A DNA stretch of 6,865 bases from positions 1 through 6,865 of the forward strand of contig JAHEDM010000143.1 of NCBI GenBank assembly GCA_024641205.1, given 5' to 3'. The notes below the pieces were generated by a model. The model searched no databases and was not told where the DNA came from. It was given only the letters and a program-made list of their open reading frames with translations. This DNA is from Actinomycetes bacterium. GTDB taxonomy: Bacteria; Actinomycetota; Acidimicrobiia; Spongiisociales; UBA4744. Position numbers and translations under genes: made by a program. This document shows positions 1 to 5,586 of the stretch, in pieces; position 1 is the first letter of the stretch; every line of letters begins with the position of its first letter.

Positions 1-323
1 ATACATTCGAGAACATGGTCAACAACCCGCTGATGGTCGAGTTGTTCGCGGTCAATTCTGCCGCGCTGGGGCGAACCATGGGCCGAGGAGCAGATGAAGA
101 ACCGGGAGCAGCCGGATCGACGGACATGGGCAACGTCAGCCATGTGGTCCCTTCGATCCATCCCTTCCTGACGATCAACCCCGGCGAGGCGGTGAATCAC
201 CAACCAGAGTTCGCCGCTCACACGGTGACCGCTGATGGGGAAAGAGCGATTCGCGATGGTGCCCTGGCTATGGCCTGGACGGTCATCGACCTGGCGTCCG
301 GTGATAAGTGGGGAGAGCTGTAG
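1..323 (+). CDS. M20-family metallopeptidase/amidohydrolase, C-terminal fragment (5' end outside window)
   Basis: The reading frame is open from the left edge (first full codon at 3) to a TAG at 321-323, giving about 107 residues; the ATG at 15 is internal and not the true start. The motif STDMGNVS followed by VPSIHP is typical of the C-terminal catalytic segment of M20 zinc peptidases of the aminoacylase/AbgB/PM20D2-like branch. The NHQPEF motif, with its His codon at 198-200, fits the late metal-ligand His of the family. A helix of the pattern DGERAIRDGALAMAWTVIDLA then closes the protein. Family members hydrolyse amide bonds of N-acyl amino acids or dipeptides in the cytoplasm; the substrate cannot be read from this fragment. 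The N-terminal metal-binding half and the dimerisation domain lie outside the window. The gene converges on the SPFH gene with 96 bases between stop codons. The family call is fairly secure, the subfamily is not. Confidence 0.85.
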   Translation, partial: TFENMVNNPLMVELFAVNSAALGRTMGRGADEEPGAAGSTDMGNVSHVVPSIHPFLTINPGEAVNHQPEFAAHTVTADGERAIRDGALAMAWTVIDLASGDKWGEL

Positions 324-336
324 AAGGAGCGAAGCG

Positions 337-377
337 ACGCCCAGTTGGCAGTTCGTGGTGGATAGGCCGATGGGCGT
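337..377. terminator. Hairpin between convergent genes, probable bidirectional terminator
   Basis: ACGCCCA at 337-343 pairs perfectly with TGGGCGT at 371-377. After one unpaired base, TTGGC at 345-349 pairs with GCCGA at 366-370 (one G-U wobble), giving a 12-pair stem around a loop of about 16 bases. It starts 13 bases after the metallopeptidase stop and lies about 43 bases beyond the SPFH stop on the other strand. No T-run follows on either strand, so it would be a stem-only terminator or an mRNA 3' end stabiliser; the terminator role is inferred. Confidence 0.5.
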
Positions 378-392
378 ATCGTAAACCTCAGA

Positions 393-427
393 TTCTTCCT
401 TCTAACTACTTACTACCTTCTACTTCT
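393..427. repeat. Degenerate heptanucleotide tandem array over the SPFH gene stop
   Basis: Five consecutive 7-base units can be read on the plus strand: TTCTTCC, TTCTAAC, TACTTAC, TACCTTC and TACTTCT. T at position 1 and C at position 3 are invariant. The SPFH stop codon (420-422) lies inside the array. On the minus strand TAG recurs at offsets 0, 7 and 14 from the gene's own stop, so all three frames are closed within 17 bases. The composition is pyrimidine-rich on the plus strand and differs from the surrounding GC-rich DNA. Its function is unknown, and the array is short enough that chance low complexity cannot be excluded. Confidence 0.55.
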
Positions 428-1391
428 CCGGGGGCGGGACGGGTCGCCGGAACTCGGTGCGAGTGGATCGAGCTTCGCCGGTCGTACCTTCGGGGGCGAA
501 CAGTTCGCCGATGGCTCCGATACTCGACATGATGCCGCTCATCTCCACCGGGAGGAACACCTTGGTGGCCTGGCCGTTGGCGATGCCCTGCAACGCCTCC
601 AGGTAGCGGATGGCGATCAAGTCGGGGGTTGGGTCACCGGTGTGGATGGCCCCGAACACTCGCTCGATGGCTTGTCCTTCACCTTCTGCCACCGTCAGCT
701 TCTGGTACTTGTCCGCGTCGGCCACGCGCTTGATGGCCTCTGCCTGACCTTCGGCTTCGAGGATCTGTGCTTCTTTGACACCTTCCGCCCGGAGGATCGC
801 CGACCGCTTTTGACCTTCAGCTTCGGTGACCACAGCCCGCCGGTCGCGTTCGGCTTTCATCTGCCGGTGCATGGCGTCGGTGACGTCCGGTGGCGGCTCG
901 ATTCGCTGGATCTCGACCCGGACGACTCTGGTGCCCCACTTGTCTGTCGCGTCGTCGAGGATCTCCCGCAGCTTGGCGTTGATCAATTCGCGGGAAGTGA
1001 GTGCTTCGTCCAGCTGCAGATCGCCTACGACGTTACGCAGGTTGGTCTGAGCCAGCTTGGTGACCGCCAGCACGAAGTTGCTGATGTTGTACTTCAGCTT
1101 GACCGGGTCGGTGGCCTCGAAATAGATGACCGCGTCGACGGTGACGACGACGTTGTCTTTGGTAATGACTTCCTGCGGAGGGACGTCGATCACCTGCTCT
1201 CGCATGTCTACTTTGAGGAGCCGCTTGACAAACGGCAGCACCCAGCGAAGGCCGGGATCGACCGTTCGCTGGTAACGACCCAGGAACTCGATCAGGCCCT
1301 TTTCGAACGGCCGGACGATACGCAGGCCGGCCCCGGCAAAGACGATCAGCGCAATCGCCAGGACAATGAACAGGATTATGACTGCTTCCAT
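420..1391 (-). CDS. SPFH/Band 7 (stomatin/QmcA-like) membrane-anchored protein
   Basis: The 323-residue product has one N-terminal hydrophobic helix (about residues 3-23), then an SPFH domain opening with the typical RIVRPFEKGLIEFLGRY stretch and including the PPQEVITKDNVVVTVDAVIYF region (about 24-180). Next comes an Ala/Glu-rich coiled coil with repeated AEGQ/AEG units (about 180-245), and a proline-rich tail. This is the architecture and usual length of QmcA/paraslipin proteins, which oligomerise on the membrane and are thought to organise microdomains or modulate membrane proteases such as FtsH. The start is supported by AGAGAGGG at 1397-1404, five bases before the ATG. It follows the NfeD-like gene by 29 bases on the same strand, so the two are almost certainly one operon and partners. 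The stop codon sits in the heptamer array. The family is certain; the exact orthology and the protease partner are not. Confidence 0.95.
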   Translation of the reverse strand: MEAVIILFIVLAIALIVFAGAGLRIVRPFEKGLIEFLGRYQRTVDPGLRWVLPFVKRLLKVDMREQVIDVPPQEVITKDNVVVTVDAVIYFEATDPVKLKYNISNFVLAVTKLAQTNLRNVVGDLQLDEALTSRELINAKLREILDDATDKWGTRVVRVEIQRIEPPPDVTDAMHRQMKAERDRRAVVTEAEGQKRSAILRAEGVKEAQILEAEGQAEAIKRVADADKYQKLTVAEGEGQAIERVFGAIHTGDPTPDLIAIRYLEALQGIANGQATKVFLPVEMSGIMSSIGAIGELFAPEGTTGEARSTRTEFRRPVPPPEK

Positions 1392-1420
1392 TCAGACCCT
1401 CTCTTTCACGCCGCCAAGAA

Positions 1421-1867
1421 TCAGGATTTCGATGCCGTCTCGCGTACCACCAACCGAGTGCCGCGCACTTCGGTGATGGTCACTAGCGTTCCAGGCTCGA
1501 TAACGTCCCCATCGCTGGTGGCTCGCCACTCCTCCGATTCGACCCGTACCCGGCCTGTGCCGGAAACCGGATCGACCTGCTCGAGCACGATCGCCCGTTT
1601 GTCCAGGTAGCGGTTTGCCCCGACGCTCTTGGTGTCTTCAATGTCTTGCTTGTGGATGAACCGCTGCAGGTACATGAGGGTGCCGATCGACACCACAAAG
1701 AACGCAACCCATTGCCAACCGACGGCCACGTCTACCCACGCCAAGATCCCGGCGACGGCGCCGCCGATCGCAAAGGGCAGCAGGAAGAATCCTGCGGTGA
1801 ATATCTCGCCTACGGCCAGCACCACTGCCAGGACCGTCCACAACCAGCGCCAAATATCGTTTTCCAT
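1421..1867 (-). CDS. Short NfeD-family membrane protein
   Basis: The 148-residue product has three predicted transmembrane helices (about residues 8-25, 27-46 and 50-67) and then a soluble C-terminal domain (about 85-143). In that domain the pattern GTGRVRVESEEW, then IEPGTLVTITEV and GTRLVVRE, matches the small OB-fold of NfeD proteins. It lacks the ClpP-like serine protease domain of long NfeD proteins, so this is the short YbbJ-like form. Short NfeD proteins are typically encoded next to a stomatin/SPFH gene, as here, and are thought to bind or tune the SPFH oligomer. No Shine-Dalgarno precedes the ATG. Instead an extended -10-like element ends exactly six bases before it, which suggests a leaderless mRNA. 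No other ATG, GTG or TTG is seen in frame in the roughly 50 bases upstream, supporting this start. It is the promoter-proximal gene of the operon. Confidence 0.92.
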   Translation of the reverse strand: MENDIWRWLWTVLAVVLAVGEIFTAGFFLLPFAIGGAVAGILAWVDVAVGWQWVAFFVVSIGTLMYLQRFIHKQDIEDTKSVGANRYLDKRAIVLEQVDPVSGTGRVRVESEEWRATSDGDVIEPGTLVTITEVRGTRLVVRETASKS

Positions 1868-1873
1868 AGGTTG

Positions 1874-1882
1874 ATTATCGCA
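1874..1882 (-). promoter_or_regulatory. Extended -10 element, leaderless promoter for the nfeD-like/SPFH operon
   Basis: On the minus strand the sequence is TGCGATAAT, an extended -10 (TGn plus GATAAT). Six bases (CAACCT) separate it from the ATG, which is the normal distance from a -10 hexamer to the transcription start. Transcription would therefore begin at the A of the start codon. The same six bases contain no ribosome binding site. No convincing -35 is present; the best, CCGACG at 1899-1904, is weak and spaced a little far (19 bases). Leaderless starts are common in Actinomycetota. Confidence 0.55.
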
Positions 1883-1918
1883 GATGGAACCGTCGCAGCG
1901 TCGGGAATTGAAGAGAGC

Positions 1919-1988
1919 TCCGAGTTCCGAGTTCCGAGTCTCGAGTTCCGATTGGCTATCGACTGGTGACTGGTGACTGGTAGCTAGG
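1919..1988. repeat. Drifting 7-base tandem array (10 units) between clpB and the nfeD-like gene
   Basis: Ten in-register 7-base units fill 70 bases on the plus strand: TCCGAGT three times, CTCGAGT, TCCGATT, GGCTATC, GACTGGT three times, and AGCTAGG. C is at position 3 and a purine at position 5 in all ten; position 4 is G in the first five and T in the last five. Seven of the ten end in GT. The array thus holds two homogeneous blocks joined by intermediates, rather than one simple repeat. The last unit overlaps the clpB stop codon (1984-1986). There is no dyad symmetry that would make it a terminator. The regular period is directly visible; its role is unknown. Confidence 0.85.
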
Positions 1989-4560
1989 CGGCTTGAAACA
2001 CGAGGCCGCTTTCACCCACATCTGCCTGGACCGCGTCATCCTCCCGGAAAGTCCCGTCCAGGATCTGCAACGCCAGCTTGTCGGCGATTTCGGTCTGGAT
2101 GAGCCGCTTGAGGGGGCGAGCGCCGTAGGCCGGGTCGTACCCTTCCGACGCCAGCCAGTCTTTGGCTGCGTCGGTCAAGGTGAGGCTGATCCGGCGCGCG
2201 GTCAGGCGACTCCGCACGTGTTCGAGTTGGATGTCGACGATCTGGCGCAGGTGCTCCTGGGTGAGCCGATGGAACACGATCACCTCATCGACTCGGTTGA
2301 GGAATTCAGGACGGAAGTGGGTCTGTACAACGGCCATGACCTGCTGGCGAACCTGCTCGTCGCTGCTGGTCGGCTCTATGTACTGCGACCCCAGGTTGGA
2401 CGTCATGATCAGAACGGTGTTGGAGAAATCGACGCTCCGACCCTGACCGTCTGTGAGACGACCGTCGTCCATGACCTGGAGCAGCACGTTGAACACATCG
2501 CTGTGAGCTTTCTCGATCTCGTCGAGGAGGATCACCGAGTAGGGGCGCCGGCGTATCGCTTCGGTGAGCTGCCCACCCTCGTCGTACCCGACGTACCCGG
2601 GAGGGGCGCCGATCAGCCGGGAGACACTGTGCTTCTCCATGTATTCGGACATGTCGATGCGCACCATGGCCCGTTCATCGTCGAACATGAACCACGCCAG
2701 GGCGCGGGCCAGCTCCGTCTTGCCGACCCCGGTGGGGCCCAGGAAGATGAATGATCCAATGGGTCTTTGCGGGTCAGACAACCCGGCCCGGCTGCGGCGG
2801 ATGGCATTGGCAACGGCGGTCACTGCCGCGTCCTGGCCGATCACGCGCCGGTGCAGATGGTCCTCGAGACGGATCAGCTTCTCGATCTCTCCTTCCATCA
2901 GTCGCGCTACCGGAACTCCCGTCCAGCGGCTAACCACTTCGGCGACGTCCTCTTCGTCGACCTCTTCCTTCAGCATCTTCTTCTGAGCCTGGAGCTTCTC
3001 CAGTTCCTGCTGCCGCTCGGCGAATTTTCGCTCCAGGTCGGGAAGGGTGCCGTAGGTGATCTCAGCCGCCCGCTCCAGGTCTCCGTTCCGCTCTGCGCGC
3101 TCGGCCTCGGCCTTGGCCTCTTCGGTCTGCTGCTTGACGCTGCGGATGCGGCCGATCTCTTCCTTCTCGAGGTTCCAGTGGGCCTGGAGCCCATTTGACT
3201 CCTCCTGGACGTCGGCCAGTTCCTGCTCGAGCGTGGCCAAGCGTTCCTTGGAGGCGTCATCGGTCTCTTTCGTCAGAGCGGCACGCTCGATCTCCAACTG
3301 CTTGATGCGCCGCTCCAATTCGTCGATCTCCTCCGGCATCGAATCGATCTCAATGCGGAGCCGGGAGGCCGACTCGTCGATCAGGTCGATTGCCTTGTCG
3401 GGGAGGAAGCGGCCGGTGATGTACCGGTCGGAGAGAACGGCCGCGGCAACCAGGGCGGAGTCGGTGATGCGGACCCCGTGGTGGACTTCATACCTCTCCT
3501 TGAGCCCGCGCAAAATCCCGATCGAGTCTTCCACGCTCGGGGGGTTCACCATCACCGGCTGGAATCGTCGCTCGAGGGCGGCATCCTTTTCGACATGCTT
3601 GCGGTATTCATCAAGGGTGGTTGCGCCGATCATGCGCAATTCGCCCCGAGCCAGCATGGGTTTGAGCATGTTGGATGCGTCCATCGCACCCTCCGCCGCA
3701 CCGGCGCCGACGATGGTATGCATCTCATCGAGGAACGTGATGATCTGGCCTTCCGACGCCTTTATCTCGGCCAGCACTGCCTTCAGGCGCTCTTCGAACT
3801 CTCCCCGGTACTTGGCACCTGCCACCATGGCGCTCAGGTCGAGCGCCACTATGCGCTTGTTCTTGAGGCCTTCTGGGACGTCACCGTTCCCGATACGCTG
3901 GGCGAGCCCTTCGACGATGGCCGTCTTGCCGACGCCGGGCTCACCGATGAGGACCGGGTTGTTCTTGGTCCGTCTGGACAGCACCTGGATGACCCGTCTG
4001 ATCTCATCGTCCCGGCCGATGACCGGGTCCAGCTTCTGCTGGCGGGCCATCTCGGTCAGGTCCCGTCCGTATTGGTCGAGAGCTTGCAGCGTTGATTCGG
4101 GGTCCTGGCTGGTCACGCGCTGGCTGCCCCGGATGTCGGTCAACGCTTCCAACATGGCTTGCGGGGTTGCGCCGTGGGTTCGCAGCAGTTCTCCGGTCGG
4201 GGTCTTCGATCCGGCCAGGGCCAGGAGGAGATGTTCGACTGATAGGTAGTCGTCCCGCATTTCGGTCCGGCGCGTCTCGGCGGACTGAAAGACTTCGAGG
4301 AGACTCTTGGAAATCGCCACCTCGCCTCCGTACACCTTGGGGAGACGGTTGAGCTGCTCTTCGGTTTCCCGGCGCAGGTCGGGCGGCTGGACATTCAGTT
4401 TGGCCAGGAGGGGATAGGTAATGCCCTCGGTCTGATCCAATAGAGCCAACAACAGATGGGCGGGTTCGACATACTGATGTGGATGCGCTCCGGCGAGTTC
4501 TTGGGCGCGAACCATCGCCTGCTGCGATCGGTGGGTGAACTTGTCGAAATCGACGGCCAT
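1984..4560 (-). CDS. clpB: ClpB ATP-dependent protein disaggregase (Hsp100)
   Basis: The 858-residue product is full length (the E. coli protein has 857). The N-terminal Clp double repeat covers about residues 1-145. AAA domain 1 has Walker A GEPGVGKT (206-213), Walker B with D278/E279, the pore-loop Tyr251 in GAKYRGE and the adjacent arginines 331/332. A long coiled-coil middle domain (about 409-533) marks ClpB rather than ClpC or ClpA. AAA domain 2 has Walker A GPTGVGKT (608-615), Walker B with D680/E681, pore loop GYVGY (654-658) and the sensor-2 GAR (813-815). Every catalytic residue looked for is intact. ClpB is a cytoplasmic hexamer that threads aggregated protein through its pore together with DnaK/DnaJ/GrpE. 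The start is supported by AGGAG at 4569-4573, eight bases before the ATG. The gene appears monocistronic, with its own stress-type promoter upstream and the heptamer array at its end. Confidence 0.98.
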   Translation of the reverse strand: MAVDFDKFTHRSQQAMVRAQELAGAHPHQYVEPAHLLLALLDQTEGITYPLLAKLNVQPPDLRRETEEQLNRLPKVYGGEVAISKSLLEVFQSAETRRTEMRDDYLSVEHLLLALAGSKTPTGELLRTHGATPQAMLEALTDIRGSQRVTSQDPESTLQALDQYGRDLTEMARQQKLDPVIGRDDEIRRVIQVLSRRTKNNPVLIGEPGVGKTAIVEGLAQRIGNGDVPEGLKNKRIVALDLSAMVAGAKYRGEFEERLKAVLAEIKASEGQIITFLDEMHTIVGAGAAEGAMDASNMLKPMLARGELRMIGATTLDEYRKHVEKDAALERRFQPVMVNPPSVEDSIGILRGLKERYEVHHGVRITDSALVAAAVLSDRYITGRFLPDKAIDLIDESASRLRIEIDSMPEEIDELERRIKQLEIERAALTKETDDASKERLATLEQELADVQEESNGLQAHWNLEKEEIGRIRSVKQQTEEAKAEAERAERNGDLERAAEITYGTLPDLERKFAERQQELEKLQAQKKMLKEEVDEEDVAEVVSRWTGVPVARLMEGEIEKLIRLEDHLHRRVIGQDAAVTAVANAIRRSRAGLSDPQRPIGSFIFLGPTGVGKTELARALAWFMFDDERAMVRIDMSEYMEKHSVSRLIGAPPGYVGYDEGGQLTEAIRRRPYSVILLDEIEKAHSDVFNVLLQVMDDGRLTDGQGRSVDFSNTVLIMTSNLGSQYIEPTSSDEQVRQQVMAVVQTHFRPEFLNRVDEVIVFHRLTQEHLRQIVDIQLEHVRSRLTARRISLTLTDAAKDWLASEGYDPAYGARPLKRLIQTEIADKLALQILDGTFREDDAVQADVGESGLVFQAA

Positions 4561-4590
4561 GACGTCTGCTCCTGTAAGGTCGTTGGCAAC

Positions 4591-4616
4591 AACCTATTTC
4601 GTAGTCAACGCATTCC
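4591..4616 (-). promoter_or_regulatory. SigR/SigH-type stress promoter candidate for clpB
   Basis: On the minus strand GGAAT (4616-4612) is followed by exactly 18 bases and then GTT (4593-4591). This matches the GGAAT-N18-GTT consensus known for Streptomyces SigR, and close to that of mycobacterial SigH. Transcription would start near 4583, leaving a leader of about 23 bases that contains the AGGAG at 4569-4573. In mycobacteria clpB belongs to the SigH stress response, so the site is functionally sensible. It is a match by eye, and the organism's sigma factors are not in the window. No HAIR (HspR) or CIRCE (HrcA) operator is visible between 4561 and 4657. Confidence 0.5.
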
Positions 4617-4631
4617 AATAAATCTAAGTCT

Positions 4632-4637
4632 TATGCT
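4632..4637 (+). promoter_or_regulatory. Weak -10-like hexamer upstream of the thioesterase gene
   Basis: TATGCT lies 20 bases before the thioesterase ATG and would place the transcript start near 4644, just ahead of the AGGAG ribosome binding site at 4647-4651. No recognisable -35 lies 16-18 bases upstream. A promoter for this divergently oriented gene must lie within 4561-4657 or inside clpB, and this is the best candidate, but the evidence is slight. Confidence 0.25.
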
Positions 4638-4657
4638 ATCAGATTCAGGAGACGACC

Positions 4658-5137
4658 ATGGATGCCAAGAAACCAACTGAGTCGTTGACGACCATGGCCC
4701 AGGTGATGCAGATCACCGATGCCAACACGGACGGCTTCGTGCATGGCGGATCCATCATGAAGCTGGTGGACTCGGCGGCCGGAGTGGCATCGATGCGGCA
4801 CGCCCAACGTAGGGTGGTAACCGCTCAGGTCGATTCGCTCACGTTTCACGCTCCCGTACATATCGGCGATGTGCTGAGTCTGACCGCCTGCGTGACCCAG
4901 GCATGGAATTCGTCGATGGAGGTCGAGGTCACCGTGCATCGAGAGGACCCCGTGACCGGCGATCAGGACCATACGACAACGGCCTATCTCACCATGGTGG
5001 CGCTCGACGAGCATGGACGACCGGTAGCCGTACCCGGCGTAGCACCGGACACCGTTGAAGAAACACGCAGGCAGCGGGAAGCAGAGACGCGCCGCCAGTC
5101 GAGAATCCAACTCCGTCAGGACCTCGAGAGCGACTGA
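4658..5137 (+). CDS. Hotdog-fold acyl-CoA thioesterase (YciA/BACH-like)
   Basis: The 159-residue product carries the acyl-CoA hydrolase signature: NTDGFVHGGSIMKLVDSAAG (residues 23-42), with the HGG turn at 29-31 and the likely catalytic Asp38 on the central hotdog helix. VVTAQVDSLTFHAPVHIGD (53-71) follows, then SSMEVEV (85-91) and TMVALDEHGRP (112-122). Such enzymes hydrolyse acyl-CoA to free fatty acid and CoA in the cytoplasm, usually as hexamers or dimers of hotdogs. Chain-length preference cannot be read from sequence. The last 30 residues form a charged Arg/Glu-rich tail, common in this family. AGGAG at 4647-4651, six bases before the ATG, fixes the start. It is transcribed divergently from clpB and converges on the 127-residue gene, with only 23 bases between stop codons. 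It is probably monocistronic. The broad family is secure; the specific subfamily is less so. Confidence 0.93.
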   Translation: MDAKKPTESLTTMAQVMQITDANTDGFVHGGSIMKLVDSAAGVASMRHAQRRVVTAQVDSLTFHAPVHIGDVLSLTACVTQAWNSSMEVEVTVHREDPVTGDQDHTTTAYLTMVALDEHGRPVAVPGVAPDTVEETRRQREAETRRQSRIQLRQDLESD

Positions 5138-5164
5138 GCCGGAGGCGCTACGTCCGGGTCTCAG
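5134..5164. terminator. Compact hairpin containing both stop codons of convergent genes
   Basis: CTGAG (5134-5138) pairs with CTCAG (5160-5164), and CCGGA (5139-5143) pairs with TCCGG (5153-5157). Only a GT bulge interrupts the ten-pair stem, and the loop has nine bases. The stop of the thioesterase gene (TGA 5135-5137) and the stop of the opposing gene (TCA on plus, 5161-5163) face each other in the base of the stem. No T-run follows on either strand. Its position makes a shared bidirectional terminator or 3' end protector likely, but this is inferred from structure alone. Confidence 0.5.
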
Positions 5165-5544
5165 AGAACGCTGGCGAGTCTGCGGTTGATCGCGTCGAGG
5201 ATGGCTTTCACGGTGGCAGCCGATGGATCGTGCTCGCTCACCAGGGCGCTGCCGACGAGCGACTCGCCGGTATCGGTGAGATTCACCTGGGCTAGGGCGA
5301 CCTGCACTACCCCGAGATCCTGAGTGGCGACTGCTTCCAGATCGAGGTGAATGCGGCCGTCGGTGACCTTTTCGACCGCGTTGAGGGTTGCTTCGCCGAC
5401 GAGACGGGCCCGGTGTTCGTTCCCGGCCGAGCCAATTGATTCGCCGTGAAAGACGGTATCGGCCCACTCCAGAGTGATCATGACGCGGGCGTCTTCCCCG
5501 TCGATGGACTCAGAAATGCGGATGATTGCCGGTCGTTCGGTCAT
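5161..5544 (-). CDS. Conserved-looking hypothetical protein with an internal duplication
   Basis: I do not recognise this 127-residue protein. It has no signal peptide, membrane segment, cysteine motif or nucleotide-binding motif and is acidic, so it is probably a small cytoplasmic protein. Alternating hydrophobic strands and two helices (about 45-60 and 105-125) suggest two beta-beta-alpha or beta-beta-beta-alpha units. The two halves look related: GESIGSA at 34-40 and GESLVGSA at 93-100, each followed by an EH pair and a helix with ATLNAVEK or AILDAINR. A regulatory or dimerisation domain, perhaps like the LeuA allosteric fold, is possible but only a guess. The ATG has no Shine-Dalgarno; a -10-like TATCCT ends six bases before it, pointing to a leaderless transcript. 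It starts 42 bases after the Ycf46-like gene on the same strand, so read-through from that gene is also possible. Confidence 0.8.
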   Translation of the reverse strand: MTERPAIIRISESIDGEDARVMITLEWADTVFHGESIGSAGNEHRARLVGEATLNAVEKVTDGRIHLDLEAVATQDLGVVQVALAQVNLTDTGESLVGSALVSEHDPSAATVKAILDAINRRLASVL

Positions 5545-5550
5545 GCAGGG

Positions 5551-5556
5551 AGGATA
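5551..5556 (-). promoter_or_regulatory. -10-like element, probable leaderless promoter of the 127-residue gene
   Basis: TATCCT on the minus strand is followed by six bases (CCCTGC) and then the ATG, the same spacing as at the nfeD-like gene. This would put the first transcribed base at the start codon. There is no ribosome binding site in the 42-base gap after the Ycf46-like gene. No good -35 is seen 16-18 bases upstream, so the call rests on the hexamer, its spacing and the missing Shine-Dalgarno. Confidence 0.45.
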
Positions 5557-5586
5557 GCCGTCCCGGCCTCGATCTGGAGGTTCCGG

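Noticed and set aside
642..1610. A long plus-strand open frame (322 codons) opposite the SPFH and NfeD-like genes
   Set aside because: It runs antisense to two clearly recognised genes, its translation resembles no family I know, and such shadow frames are common in GC-rich DNA.
1911..1953. A terminator formed by the GAGTTCCG repeats after clpB
   Set aside because: The repeats are all in the same orientation, so they cannot pair with each other; only short chance palindromes such as GAGCTC and CTCGAG are present.
1919..1988. A CRISPR array or direct-repeat attachment site
   Set aside because: The units are only 7 bases with no spacers, and there is no integrase, tRNA or cas gene in the window.
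3056..4249. A 397-codon plus-strand open frame opposite clpB
   Set aside because: The translation is dominated by Ser and Arg, typical of the antisense of a GC-rich coding sequence; clpB on the other strand is intact and complete.
4603..4608. TTGACT on the minus strand as a vegetative -35 for clpB
   Set aside because: No reasonable -10 lies 16-18 bases downstream (the bases there read CAACGA); the hexamer falls inside the spacer of the GGAAT-N18-GTT match.
4561..4657. HspR (HAIR) or HrcA (CIRCE) operator ahead of clpB
   Set aside because: Neither the CTTGAGT/ACTCAAG pair nor the TTAGCACTC/GAGTGCTAA pair is present.
4631..5467. A 278-codon minus-strand frame across the thioesterase and the 127-residue gene
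   Set aside because: It overlaps two better-supported genes and is rich in Arg, Gly and Ser with no recognisable domain.
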